Positions 1-7,917 of a stretch of 64,000 nucleotides of DNA are shown piece after piece (the first letter of the stretch is position 1; the number at the start of each line of letters is the position of its first letter). Under the pieces are notes generated by a model that was not told where the DNA came from, did no database searches, and was given only the letters and a program-made list of their open reading frames with translations. A program made the translations under genes and the position numbers. The stretch comes from Candidatus Saccharimonadota bacterium. Lineage in GTDB: Bacteria > Patescibacteriota > Saccharimonadia > Saccharimonadales > Saccharimonadaceae. The DNA is taken from NCBI GenBank assembly GCA_030528025.1, contig JAUMZP010000001.1, forward strand, positions 469,174 through 533,173, written 5' to 3'.

Positions 1-1327
1 TGGTCTCGAGGAGTTGATTGAGAGTGTCTTGGATAGCGCTTGGTGTCCATGTGTGCTGCTGAGTCAGAGCGGCGTGGGCCGTGGCGAGGAGTTCTCGGCG
101 CTGCTCGTTCGTCAGTTTGCGTAGTGGCTTGTTGGTGGTAATGAGTTCTTCGTTTATAGTAGGCTCTTCGAAGAAGTAGCGGCTCAGCATTGGCAGCTCG
201 GCCAAGGTCTTGAGACGGTCTTGCACCAGAGCAAGCACTTGTTTCTTGTACGATTCGTCGGCGCTAGCGGCGCTGGCTGGCCAATAGTGCTCGACCCGGC
301 TGTAGAGGTCATCGAGTGATAAGCGACGGATCCATTGGCCATTCATCCACAGGAGGCGCTTTTCGTCGAAGCGGGCACCACTGCGCTGGACGCGCTCGAG
401 GCTGAATTTCTCGATCAGTTCCTCCTTGCTAAAGATCTCTTGCTCGGTGCCATCATTCCAGCCCAGCGAGGCGAGGAAGTTGAGCATTGCCTCGGGCAAA
501 ATACCATCGGTGCGGTAGTCGGTGACGCTCTTGGCACCGTCACGCTTGCCAAGCTTTTTCTTGCCATCGGGTGCCATGATGTGTGGCAGGCAGGCCAATA
601 CTGGTGGCTCAAGCTCCAGCGCATCGTATAGGCTGAGGTAGCGTGGAATGCTGGAGATATACTCCAGTCCGCGGATGACGTGGGTAATGCCCATCTCGGC
701 ATCGTCGACAATGTGAGCGAAGTTGTATGTTGGGTAACCATCGGCCTTGATGAGGATGAAGTCATCGAGCGCTTCTGGCCCAGCGGAGAGCTCACCCATC
801 ACGGGGTCGTGCCAGGTGTAGCGCTGGGGCTTGGCTACTTTAAAGCGCAGTGGCTGGGTACCATCCCACTCTGGTGGATTGGTTGGGCGATAGTCGCGGT
901 ATAAGAAAGCCTTCTTGGCAGCCCGAGCTTCCTCGCGAAAGCCTTGGACTTCCTCTGGGGTGTAGGGGTCGGCATAGGCGAGGCCTTTGTCGACGAGCTT
1001 TTGTGCCCAGCGGTGGTAGATGGCGAGGCGCTCCGACTGATGGTATGGCCCAGCCTCACCGCCAACGCGTGGACCTTCGTCCCAGTCTAGCCCAAGCCAG
1101 TCGAGTGTATCGAGAATCAGATCCTCCGCCCCAGATACAAAGCGAGCGCGGTCGGTATCCTCAATGCGCAAGACGAATTTCCCACCCTGCTGGCGCGTGA
1201 GCAGCCACGGAAAGAGCGCTGCGCGCACATTACCCACATGAATATACCCCGTGGGGCTTGGTGCAAAGCGGGTGCGAATGGTAGTGGCATGCGAAGATGG
1301 TGTATCAGATGATGTGTCGTTACTCAT
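1..1327 (-). CDS. gltX: Glutamyl-tRNA synthetase, C-terminus cut by window edge
   Basis: Class I aminoacyl-tRNA synthetase that charges tRNA with glutamate in the cytoplasm. About 442 residues are visible. The HIGH-type signature PSPTGYIHVGN lies near residue 24 and the KMSKS-type signature appears as KKLGKRDGA around nt 545-570. The GluRS-typical LRIEDTD stretch is also present. The reading frame is open to base 1, so the anticodon-binding C-terminus lies outside the window. The ATG at 1327 is preferred because a TATACT -10 box (1335-1340) sits 7 bases upstream with no Shine-Dalgarno, which suggests a leaderless mRNA. Whether the enzyme is discriminating or also makes Glu-tRNA-Gln cannot be judged here. 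Confidence 0.93.
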   Translation of the reverse strand, partial: MSNDTSSDTPSSHATTIRTRFAPSPTGYIHVGNVRAALFPWLLTRQQGGKFVLRIEDTDRARFVSGAEDLILDTLDWLGLDWDEGPRVGGEAGPYHQSERLAIYHRWAQKLVDKGLAYADPYTPEEVQGFREEARAAKKAFLYRDYRPTNPPEWDGTQPLRFKVAKPQRYTWHDPVMGELSAGPEALDDFILIKADGYPTYNFAHIVDDAEMGITHVIRGLEYISSIPRYLSLYDALELEPPVLACLPHIMAPDGKKKLGKRDGAKSVTDYRTDGILPEAMLNFLASLGWNDGTEQEIFSKEELIEKFSLERVQRSGARFDEKRLLWMNGQWIRRLSLDDLYSRVEHYWPASAASADESYKKQVLALVQDRLKTLAELPMLSRYFFEEPTINEELITTNKPLRKLTNEQRRELLATAHAALTQQHTWTPSAIQDTLNQLLET

Positions 1328-1387
1328 ATGGATAAGTATAGCAGATGAACTGCATGACAAAGAACAGCATGATTTTGGCCATAGTCT

Positions 1388-1527
1388 GCGCTTCTCCCAT
1401 CGCTCCCTCCTCCGGAACGCTATAAGGGTCGATATTTCCCAAATATCGACCTCTTGATGCTAGGGCTGCAAACAGATTATTGCAATCTGTTTTCATATTC
1501 CATCGGATGAAGTGATGGGAGAAGCGC
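1388..1527 (-). ncRNA. Structured three-way-junction element of unknown role
   Basis: A perfect 14-bp inverted repeat (1388-1401 with 1514-1527) encloses two further hairpins: an 11-bp perfect stem at 1427-1437/1441-1451 with a 3-base loop, and a 9-bp stem at 1470-1478/1484-1492. It lies just after the stop of the DUF4367-like gene and upstream of the gltX promoter, so if transcribed it would be a 3'-UTR structure. No U-run follows on the minus strand, so it is not a standard intrinsic terminator. It could be an RNA stability element, a Rho-type end signal, a small RNA or a miniature inverted-repeat element. Confidence 0.5.
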
Positions 1528-1542
1528 GAGCTCTCACGAGAT

Positions 1543-3045
1543 TCACATACTTACTGCAATCCGCTCCACCTGCTCGCTCGACAGGGGTGCGTTGCCCTTG
1601 ATGGTGTAGAGGATACCGCCATTGACCCACGCGGCGGCATTGTGGGTACTATAAATGGTGAGACCACGGCTGGTGGTAGTGGCGAAGTTGCGGCCAAAGC
1701 TGGGCAAAACGTAGTTGGCCAGGACAGCGCTAGAATCCCAATCGGATCGGCTCTGCGTGAGAGTAAAGGTGCCTGGGCCAGCGTTGGCGGCGAACTTCAT
1801 TAAGACACTCCCCTGCCGCTGCGATATGCCGCCCGCCAAGCTATAGCCACTCGGCTGATACGACGGAAACGATGCATTAATGCCAGCCTGAGTGGCGGCC
1901 ATACGAGTAGCAATGGCAGGCATGTTGTGGTATGTCAGATAGCCGCCAAAGGCGAGCAGTGCCACCATCGCCCCGGCAACGCTGAGGCGCCGACCCCAGT
2001 GGCGCGCTGTTGGCTGCCGAGCTGGTGGTGGTGCGACGCTGGTTGTGGGTTTGTTAGTGCGGCGTTTACTAGTGAAGAGTTTGCGACGTTTGGATCTGGG
2101 CGCAGCTGTCAGCTTCTTACTCTGCTGAGTAAGAACGCTGCGCGGCAGTGTGCCAACGGGGATATTCTCCGTCGTAGTGAGTTCTGGCTCGGCTGGTGGC
2201 CACCACACCTCACCCTGTGGCACCCCAGAAGGCTGCGCTACCAGTGGTTGGGCAGCAAGCTCGGCGAGATTGAGTGTGGGTAGGCTAATTGGTATAACTG
2301 GCTGCGTGGCCTGGGTTTGCGTCTGCTCGATTTGCTCGGTAACAAGCACACGTGCCAGTTGTGACGGTGGTGGTGTGTTATGGCGCTTAGCAGCACTGGG
2401 TGGTTCTACCTCTGATGGTACAAATACAAAATCCATACTGCGTGGCGTGCCAGGCTGGGTGGACGTCTGTTGAGCAGTGTGGTATGGGGTTTGCGCACGA
2501 GGCGATGAGGGTCTTGTTGGCTGAGCCGAGAGTGGCGAGATCGTCACGGGTTGCCGCTTCCGTAGTTGGCGCGGCGAGCCAGGTCGAGATGATGTGATAG
2601 GCTGCACCGCCACCGGTCGATGATGTTTGGTGATGTGTGCAGTTGGTGTTGCGGCGCGATGTGGTGCCGTTGTTTTTTGCGGCGTGGCTGCATGGAGCGT
2701 GGCCAGCTGGTGCGCGGGGTGCGGCGGAGTGGTTCCAGTGGCTCCTGTAGCTACCCGTGGCTGGTTCTTTGCAGATGATTGCGGCGTCGCTGTGGCCGCC
2801 TGAATTGTCTGTACCGCCTTGGTTGCCGGGATGATTTCTGAGATATGCTTCTGAGTCGCCTTGACCACTGTAGAGCGAGCGCGCGGGGTATGAATGATCT
2901 TTAGTTCAGGCCCATATAGCACAGGTTGCCGCTCTGATTTGCTTGTGCGATGCAGCCCTGGCCTCTGTATATCTTGACGAATGGCAGCCTGCCCAGCTGC
3001 CTGCTTAGGCGCTTGTCCACCACGTGTGACCGTCGTATGACGCAT
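1543..3045 (-). CDS. Membrane-anchored protein with C-terminal DUF4367-like domain
   Basis: A 500-residue protein. Residues 1 to about 345 are rich in Pro, Thr, Ser, Gln and Ala and look disordered. One transmembrane helix follows (about 355-373, LSVAGAMVALLAFGGYL), then an extracytoplasmic domain of about 125 residues. That domain resembles the DUF4367 family found in anti-sigma-like and sporulation-related proteins of Gram-positives (a GGILYTIKG stretch followed by a Glu-containing C-terminal helix). ATG 3045 is chosen over the longer open frame because AAGGGGG lies 8 bases upstream. The gene is divergent from the PEGA gene at 3222. Function is unknown; a cell-envelope role is inferred from topology. 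Confidence 0.7.
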   Translation of the reverse strand: MRHTTVTRGGQAPKQAAGQAAIRQDIQRPGLHRTSKSERQPVLYGPELKIIHTPRARSTVVKATQKHISEIIPATKAVQTIQAATATPQSSAKNQPRVATGATGTTPPHPAHQLATLHAATPQKTTAPHRAATPTAHITKHHRPVAVQPITSSRPGSPRQLRKRQPVTISPLSAQPTRPSSPRAQTPYHTAQQTSTQPGTPRSMDFVFVPSEVEPPSAAKRHNTPPPSQLARVLVTEQIEQTQTQATQPVIPISLPTLNLAELAAQPLVAQPSGVPQGEVWWPPAEPELTTTENIPVGTLPRSVLTQQSKKLTAAPRSKRRKLFTSKRRTNKPTTSVAPPPARQPTARHWGRRLSVAGAMVALLAFGGYLTYHNMPAIATRMAATQAGINASFPSYQPSGYSLAGGISQRQGSVLMKFAANAGPGTFTLTQSRSDWDSSAVLANYVLPSFGRNFATTTSRGLTIYSTHNAAAWVNGGILYTIKGNAPLSSEQVERIAVSM

Positions 3046-3209
3046 AATAATATCCCCCTTGTTCCCTCTTTGATCGTATAATACTCCAAGTATAAGGGAT
3101 TTTGCAAGAGGTGGGAGCTGTTTTTTATAAAATTGCCGAGACGAAATACACGAGCTTGCTGCGAGACTGAGCTGGATAGGCAACACATCCTACTTCCCTC
3201 CAGCCATGG

Positions 3210-3215
3210 TATAAT
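3210..3215 (+). promoter_or_regulatory. -10 box of the PEGA gene, leaderless type
   Basis: TATAAT ends 6 bases before the ATG at 3222, too close to leave room for a ribosome binding site. Transcription should therefore start at or next to the start codon. Confidence 0.65.
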
Positions 3216-3221
3216 GTTGTC

Positions 3222-4694
3222 ATGGATACGCAACAACGAAAGCGACGCCAACGCGTCCATCTGACTTTGATCTATAGCATGATGGTGCTGACCGTTCTCT
3301 TCACTGTCGTGATTTTTGCTTATGCAATACAGGGGTACCGGCTTAATTGGTCGAGTGGCAAGGTTGTGCAGGGTGGCCTGGTGCAGTTTGACACACACCC
3401 TGATGGCGCCCAAGTGACGGTAGACCAAACCCGCCTTAGCAACGAGACGCCTAGCAAACTTACCCTCTCGGCTGGCCAGCGCAATATTACCATCCAGCGT
3501 GAAGGTTACCATGATTGGCACAAGACGGTGGATGTGAAGGCTGGCAGCGTGCTGTGGCTCGACTATGCTCGGCTTATCTCCAGCAACCCGAGCCATAAGA
3601 GTGTCGCAACTGCTAGTGGTGCGTCAAGCGCCATTGCTTCGGGTAATAATCGCTACCTCGTCTTCATTCCTTCTGCGCACAAGCCCACCGTTACTCTGGC
3701 CGATCTCAGTGGCGACAACCCACAGACGACGAATATCACACTCGACAGCGCACACTACACTGCGCCAGACAATGCTGAGCACCAAGCCTTCACCCTCGAC
3801 TCGTGGGATAAGGATAACCGCTATGTGACGATCAAGCACACCTATAATGGCGATAAAACCGAGTGGCTCGTCCTCGACACGCAGGGTAACCACAAGCTCG
3901 AGAATGTCACGCGGCAGCTTGGTGTGGATGTTGATGCTGCTAAATTCTCGCAGGGCGACAGCCGCAAGCTCTTTGTCCTCACCGGCGAGGGTGACCTGCG
4001 CCAAGCAAGCCTCAGTGACACGACGATCACAGGCCCACTCGTTAGTAACGTGGCTGAGTTTGCGCTCTACAGCGATACGACCATCACCTACACTACTAAA
4101 CTCGACCACACTAGCAAGCAGCGCACTGCTGGCTACCTCACTATTGGCACCACCAAGCCTCGCACCGTCCGTAGCTATGCCGATGATGGTGTGGCTCCAC
4201 TGCACTTCCGTATCGAGAAATATTACGACAAAGTATACTACGTGATCGCCTATGGTGAGACGGCTGAGATTCTCAGCAGTACCTCACATGCCGCGAGCGA
4301 TTCGCGTACGGCAAGCAGCCTCAAGTCTGTCGCCAGCCTCAGTATGCCAGGTGGTATTAGCCATGTCGATTTCTCGCGTGGTGGACACCGCTTCACCTGT
4401 GTGTATAACGACACGAGCCTCATGACGTACGACCTTGAGCTGCTCAAGTCCTCCACCATCAAGCTCCCTCAGCCACTAACGCGCGATATTAACTGGATTG
4501 ATGGCTACCACTTCACCTTCACACACGACGGTGTGCATCTCTACGACTTTGATGGTGCCAACCAGCAGCGCATCACCACCTCAGCACTCGACCTCCCTGT
4601 TGTCCTCTCGCAAAACCAGCGCTACCTCTATAGCTTCGTCAAGACGAAGGATGGCGTGGCACTGCGCCAGACGAAAATCGTGAACGACAACTAA
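3222..4694 (+). CDS. PEGA-domain membrane-anchored protein
   Basis: A 490-residue protein with a short basic N-terminus, one transmembrane helix (about 17-38) and a PEGA-type beta-sandwich at about 51-118, which contains the family-typical GxVxFDTxPxGAxVxVD pattern. The remaining 370 residues look like a beta-rich extracytoplasmic region, possibly an irregular propeller (repeated D-, T- and S-rich strands). PEGA domains are usually found in surface or S-layer-associated proteins, so an envelope role is inferred. The start is leaderless. It is convergent with the small gene at 4896-5186, and a large hairpin lies between them. Confidence 0.75.
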   Translation: MDTQQRKRRQRVHLTLIYSMMVLTVLFTVVIFAYAIQGYRLNWSSGKVVQGGLVQFDTHPDGAQVTVDQTRLSNETPSKLTLSAGQRNITIQREGYHDWHKTVDVKAGSVLWLDYARLISSNPSHKSVATASGASSAIASGNNRYLVFIPSAHKPTVTLADLSGDNPQTTNITLDSAHYTAPDNAEHQAFTLDSWDKDNRYVTIKHTYNGDKTEWLVLDTQGNHKLENVTRQLGVDVDAAKFSQGDSRKLFVLTGEGDLRQASLSDTTITGPLVSNVAEFALYSDTTITYTTKLDHTSKQRTAGYLTIGTTKPRTVRSYADDGVAPLHFRIEKYYDKVYYVIAYGETAEILSSTSHAASDSRTASSLKSVASLSMPGGISHVDFSRGGHRFTCVYNDTSLMTYDLELLKSSTIKLPQPLTRDINWIDGYHFTFTHDGVHLYDFDGANQQRITTSALDLPVVLSQNQRYLYSFVKTKDGVALRQTKIVNDN

Positions 4695-4776
4695 GCGTTA
4701 CTACACCCTTTGATAACATCAGTGATAAACTTCTCGTTGTTGAATGGTGTATAATCAGCAAAGTAATTAACAAAAT

Positions 4777-4895
4777 CAAAAAACATAGCCCACCAACCAT
4801 ACTCAAACTGAACCGGATTAATTGCTCAACCCGAGAGTGCGCTTAAGCACTGCAATCAGATTGAGACACGGTTCAGTGAGCTATGTTTGGTGGGC
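4777..4895 (-). terminator. Unusually long hairpin terminator of the 96-aa membrane protein gene
   Basis: On the minus strand the stop of the 96-aa gene is followed by nested complementary arms: 4788-4796 with 4887-4895 (9 bp) and 4807-4815 with 4869-4877 (9 bp), plus a small inner hairpin around 4837-4852. A U-run follows (A-run 4778-4783 on the plus strand). The outer arms can also pair in a second register (4782-4789 with 4880-4887), so two mutually exclusive folds exist. At about 110 nt it is far larger than a usual intrinsic terminator. Confidence 0.6.
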
Positions 4896-5186
4896 TTATT
4901 CGCCCTGACGACGACGCTGGGTGTAGGCACGGGCTGAGCTGATGGATGCTGTGGCGCATGCAGCAAACATGATGATGCCAGCGATGACCAGTGGATCGTT
5001 GGTATCATGAGAGCTAAATAGGAATAGTGCACTAAGTATTGCAAGTGCAACAGCAGCATTCGCTGCACCATACCACTTCAGCGTACTCTTGCTACTATTC
5101 TCTTCCATACGTGTGGAAGTATATGGTAGGGCGAGCCCCACAACACCACTGATACCCATTGCAATCAGTGCTACCATCTTTCTCAT
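4896..5186 (-). CDS. Small two/three-helix membrane protein, unknown function
   Basis: A 96-residue protein with hydrophobic segments at about 5-22, 41-57 and 65-83 and a basic C-terminus (QRRRQGE). I recognise no family. The start is supported by AAGGAGAT 8 bases upstream. It is transcribed from a strong-looking promoter at 5262-5290 that shares its core with four other loci in the window, and its 5'-UTR holds a 7-bp hairpin (5214-5231). The promoter class, 5' hairpin and strong Shine-Dalgarno are shared with the 122-aa membrane protein at 57154, which hints at joint regulation or simply high expression. Confidence 0.65.
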   Translation of the reverse strand: MRKMVALIAMGISGVVGLALPYTSTRMEENSSKSTLKWYGAANAAVALAILSALFLFSSHDTNDPLVIAGIIMFAACATASISSARAYTQRRRQGE

Positions 5187-5261
5187 CTCCTTCTAGAGTT
5201 GAGCCCAAAGCCAGGAGCGACTTTTCGCTCCAGGGCGTACTTTGAGCGAAAAATTAATATA

Positions 5262-5290
5262 TATATATCAATATATGAGCGATCCGTCAA
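5262..5290 (-). promoter_or_regulatory. Promoter of the shared TTGAC/TATTGR family
   Basis: TTGACG (-35, 5285-5290) and TATATA (-10, 5262-5267) are 17 bases apart. The spacer ends in CATATATTGA, giving an extended -10 (TGA before TATATA). The expected start is near 5255, followed by the 7-bp hairpin at 5214-5231 and the 96-aa gene. Confidence 0.7.
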
Positions 5291-5580
5291 GCGTCGAGGA
5301 AAACTCCAAGAAGCAATAGCTGTGAAATTCATGAGAGATTCATTAGAATAACAGAGGTCCTCGGTAGAGCGAGTATACTAATAGTCGTTGTTATTTTTAC
5401 GTACTTTCTCGTTGCTAAGCGGCGAAATAGTTTGGCGATGCACTCTCATATTCGCATATCTCTTTGCGATAGCGCACTTTTCTCTGTCTTTATCTTTATA
5501 CTGCTATACAAACCACCAGAGCGACCAATGAGAGATATTGCACCTCAAGCGTAGATACTACACTGGTTTATAAAGCCAGC

Positions 5581-7182
5581 TTACCGCCCTGAAAACAGGT
5601 TGCCGACCCGTTGGACGAAGGTTGGTGAGTTGCCTGGCATGGCGCTCTTGCTGTTGCTACCACTGTTGGTAGTGGTCTGAGATGCTTCTTTTTTGGCGGA
5701 GGATGGGTCGGGGCTGACTTGCTCGGCCGTGACGAGCAGGCGGTTGAGGTCGGTACCAAGCGGCACACAGGTGATGAGCGTCATAGTTGGCTTGGTGGAG
5801 TTGGTTTGCAGCGCGTGCACATCGGTCGGTTTGACGACTTGTGAGCCAGTGACAGTATAGGTGTAGCGCTTGCCGTTGTAATTGACGTAGATATTGTCAC
5901 CCTTTTGCATTTGCTCGAGCCGCGCGAAGATGAACTTATATTTACCATTATCGAGCCAGTCGTTGCTCGAGTGGCCTGAGACGACGAAGTTCCCTACCTC
6001 ACCAGGCTTCGCATTGGCACCAGGGATGTTGAACCACACGACGCCCTTGTCCATAGCGGCGTTAAGCGAGGCTTGGCTAGCAGCGTTGGCGTCCCACACG
6101 ATGGGTACGTCTACCGCGATCTTAGGGATGATAAGCTTGGGATCTGGGCCAACGTTGGTCGAGTCGTATGGGCTAATGATATAGCTCTGAGCATCGAGGT
6201 CTCCTGGTGAGGTGTAGGCGGCAACGTATGAGAAAAAGACCCGGTTGTACTGCAAGGCCAAGAATAATACCATAACGGAAATACCAGCCACTGCGGGGAT
6301 GAAGTGTCGGCTATGGCGGACTTTGTTTGCACCGTTGCGAATCGAGCTCAGTAAGCGCGAGCGCAGGTCGCCCATTGCTTGGCTTTGGGTGAGCTCTTCT
6401 AGCTCATCAGTGGTGGCTGCGGTGGTGTTAGGTGTATCGGCGTCGTGAGCTTTGGCTTGCTCAGCGAGGCGTTCCTCAGCCTTCTTGACTTGGCCTAGAT
6501 AGTAGCGTTCATAATACTGCTGATAGTAGTTTTGCCAGGCGCTGTGATATTGCTGCCAGGCGGCCTTTTGGTTGGCGGTAGGCTGGCGTGGCGCACCGGC
6601 AGGGCGCTGGCTGTCTGGTTGCTGCGGCTGATGCGCGCTTGCTGCTGGCTGCTCAGTATGATTGTCTTGAGATGAGGGCTGCTGCTGTGCGTGAGCTGTT
6701 GATGAAGCAGCTGTGCGAGTTGGTGAGGGTTGGGATTGCACCGATGTGCCAATGTAGTGTGCCTGTGGGCGGCTGCGCGGCGTAATAGATGAGATATCGC
6801 GCTCGCGGGCGGCAGGTGCTGAGTGGGTATTTGACGCTGCAGCTGCTTGGCTCTGACGCCACGCTTGCGCGCCTGGACGGTAAGCCGTCTGGCTGTGCTG
6901 GACGCCACCTACTGCGTGCCGCACTACTGGTACATGGCTGGCTGGTTTGCTCGCGAGATTCGGAACTGAGAAGGTAGCCGCCTTGGCGCTCGTGCTGGGC
7001 GCTGGCTGGCGAGTCGGCGCATTACCAATGATGGGCTGCATAGTTGGGCGGTTTGTGTTGCCACTACTGCTCGACGTATTGTACAATGCATCAATTTGCC
7101 CACGCACCTCACTAAGCCGTGCATCGCGGCTCTGCGATGAATGCCCTCGTGATGTTGTGCGTGACGGATCTTGTGGTTGCAT
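5581..7182 (-). CDS. Sortase with long disordered N-terminus
   Basis: A 533-residue transpeptidase expected to attach LPxTG-type proteins to the cell envelope. Residues 1 to about 290 are low complexity (Gln, Ser, Pro, Ala) with a charged coiled stretch. One transmembrane helix follows at about 297-318, then the sortase fold at about 355-500. The catalytic triad is visible: His in VVSGHSSND, Cys in TLITCVPLGT and Arg in NRLLVTAEQV. The final 35 residues are Ser/Thr-rich. The cytoplasmic tail is much longer than in typical class A-F sortases. A likely substrate is the LPHTG protein encoded at 7918-9153, just across tRNA-Leu. The class cannot be settled by eye. Confidence 0.88.
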   Translation of the reverse strand: MQPQDPSRTTSRGHSSQSRDARLSEVRGQIDALYNTSSSSGNTNRPTMQPIIGNAPTRQPAPSTSAKAATFSVPNLASKPASHVPVVRHAVGGVQHSQTAYRPGAQAWRQSQAAAASNTHSAPAARERDISSITPRSRPQAHYIGTSVQSQPSPTRTAASSTAHAQQQPSSQDNHTEQPAASAHQPQQPDSQRPAGAPRQPTANQKAAWQQYHSAWQNYYQQYYERYYLGQVKKAEERLAEQAKAHDADTPNTTAATTDELEELTQSQAMGDLRSRLLSSIRNGANKVRHSRHFIPAVAGISVMVLFLALQYNRVFFSYVAAYTSPGDLDAQSYIISPYDSTNVGPDPKLIIPKIAVDVPIVWDANAASQASLNAAMDKGVVWFNIPGANAKPGEVGNFVVSGHSSNDWLDNGKYKFIFARLEQMQKGDNIYVNYNGKRYTYTVTGSQVVKPTDVHALQTNSTKPTMTLITCVPLGTDLNRLLVTAEQVSPDPSSAKKEASQTTTNSGSNSKSAMPGNSPTFVQRVGNLFSGR

Positions 7183-7211
7183 AACTACTTCCAGTATACA
7201 ATATTAGCTTT

Positions 7212-7240
7212 GATATACCAATATATCGCTTGCGTTTCAA
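7212..7240 (-). promoter_or_regulatory. Promoter of the shared family, upstream of the sortase
   Basis: TTGAAA (7235-7240), a 17-base spacer ending in ATATATTGG and TATATC (7212-7217). This is the weakest -35 of the five family members. The predicted start near 7205 leaves a 20-25 base leader. A TATACT box 10 bases before the ATG could be a second start signal. Confidence 0.55.
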
Positions 7241-7320
7241 AATCCACCCTGGATAAGAAGTTACCTACCCGTGCCCACGCTCTCAAGCCTGGCATAATCG
7301 GAGAGCAAGAGTTATTAATC

Positions 7321-7353
7321 AAAAAAATAAGCCGACACTGCGGCTTATTTTTC
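7321..7353 (-). terminator. Intrinsic terminator after tRNA-Leu
   Basis: A 10-bp perfect stem (7325-7334 with 7341-7350), 6-base loop, followed on the minus strand by seven U. A T-run on the plus side means it could also work in the other direction. Confidence 0.8.
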
Positions 7354-7374
7354 GGAAAACAGTTGAATAAACAC

Positions 7375-7461
7375 TGGTACCGCGGGCCGGACTTGAACCG
7401 GCACGTCCGAGTGGACATCAGATTTTGAGTCTGACGTGTCTACCAATTCCACCACCGCGGC
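7375..7461 (-). tRNA. tRNA-Leu (anticodon CAA)
   Basis: An 87-nt class II tRNA with a long variable arm. The anticodon loop CTCAAAA gives CAA, which reads UUG codons. Acceptor arms GCCGCGG and CCGCGGT pair with one G-U, the T arm contains GGTTCAAGTCC, and the 3' CCA is encoded. The last point contrasts with the two tRNA-like elements near 34.3 and 35.0 kb. Confidence 0.95.
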
Positions 7462-7850
7462 GTGTGTAAGACCATATTGCAGCCCTACCCTGCAACTCCT
7501 GTCAGTATAGCAGATTGCGCTGTGCTTGGCTAGCCTCTCGCTCAAGGCTCTATGGAGATATGCCTGAGTGGTCACTCTCTTCATTCAATACGACTGCTCA
7601 CCCATCCTAAATGACTAGACAACTAGCGATAAACGAGCAAGAAAAAATGTGGCAAAAAGCCGAGCAATATCACATAGCCGCCCAACAGGCGAAAACACCA
7701 ATCGTACGATGTATGTTTGTAAACACAACACCATCGAACATCGCTTGCACGCAACCACGATATAACAGTGGCTATGATTGTAATTTTATGGTAGAACAAC
7801 AGCCATGAAATATAGATTTAAGCATAAGCATAATATATGAAAAAGTATTG
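7462..7850. other. Intergenic stretch without a supported gene
   Basis: It contains only a 65-codon open frame (7611-7808, plus) without a ribosome binding site or recognisable family. It ends at the promoter of the LPHTG surface protein. Confidence 0.5.
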
Positions 7851-7879
7851 TTGACAAAAAATAAAGGACATGATAATCT
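7851..7879 (+). promoter_or_regulatory. Promoter of the LPHTG surface protein
   Basis: TTGACA (7851-7856), 17-base spacer, TAATCT (7874-7879) with an extended -10 TGA. A leader of about 30 bases and the Shine-Dalgarno GAGGAGG precede ATG 7918, so this gene is not leaderless. Confidence 0.75.
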
Positions 7880-7917
7880 CAACACATAACGTCTAATAAT
7901 GACGAGGAGGAAAACAA

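Noticed and set aside
7611..7808. 65-codon plus frame
   Set aside because: No start signal and no resemblance to a family.
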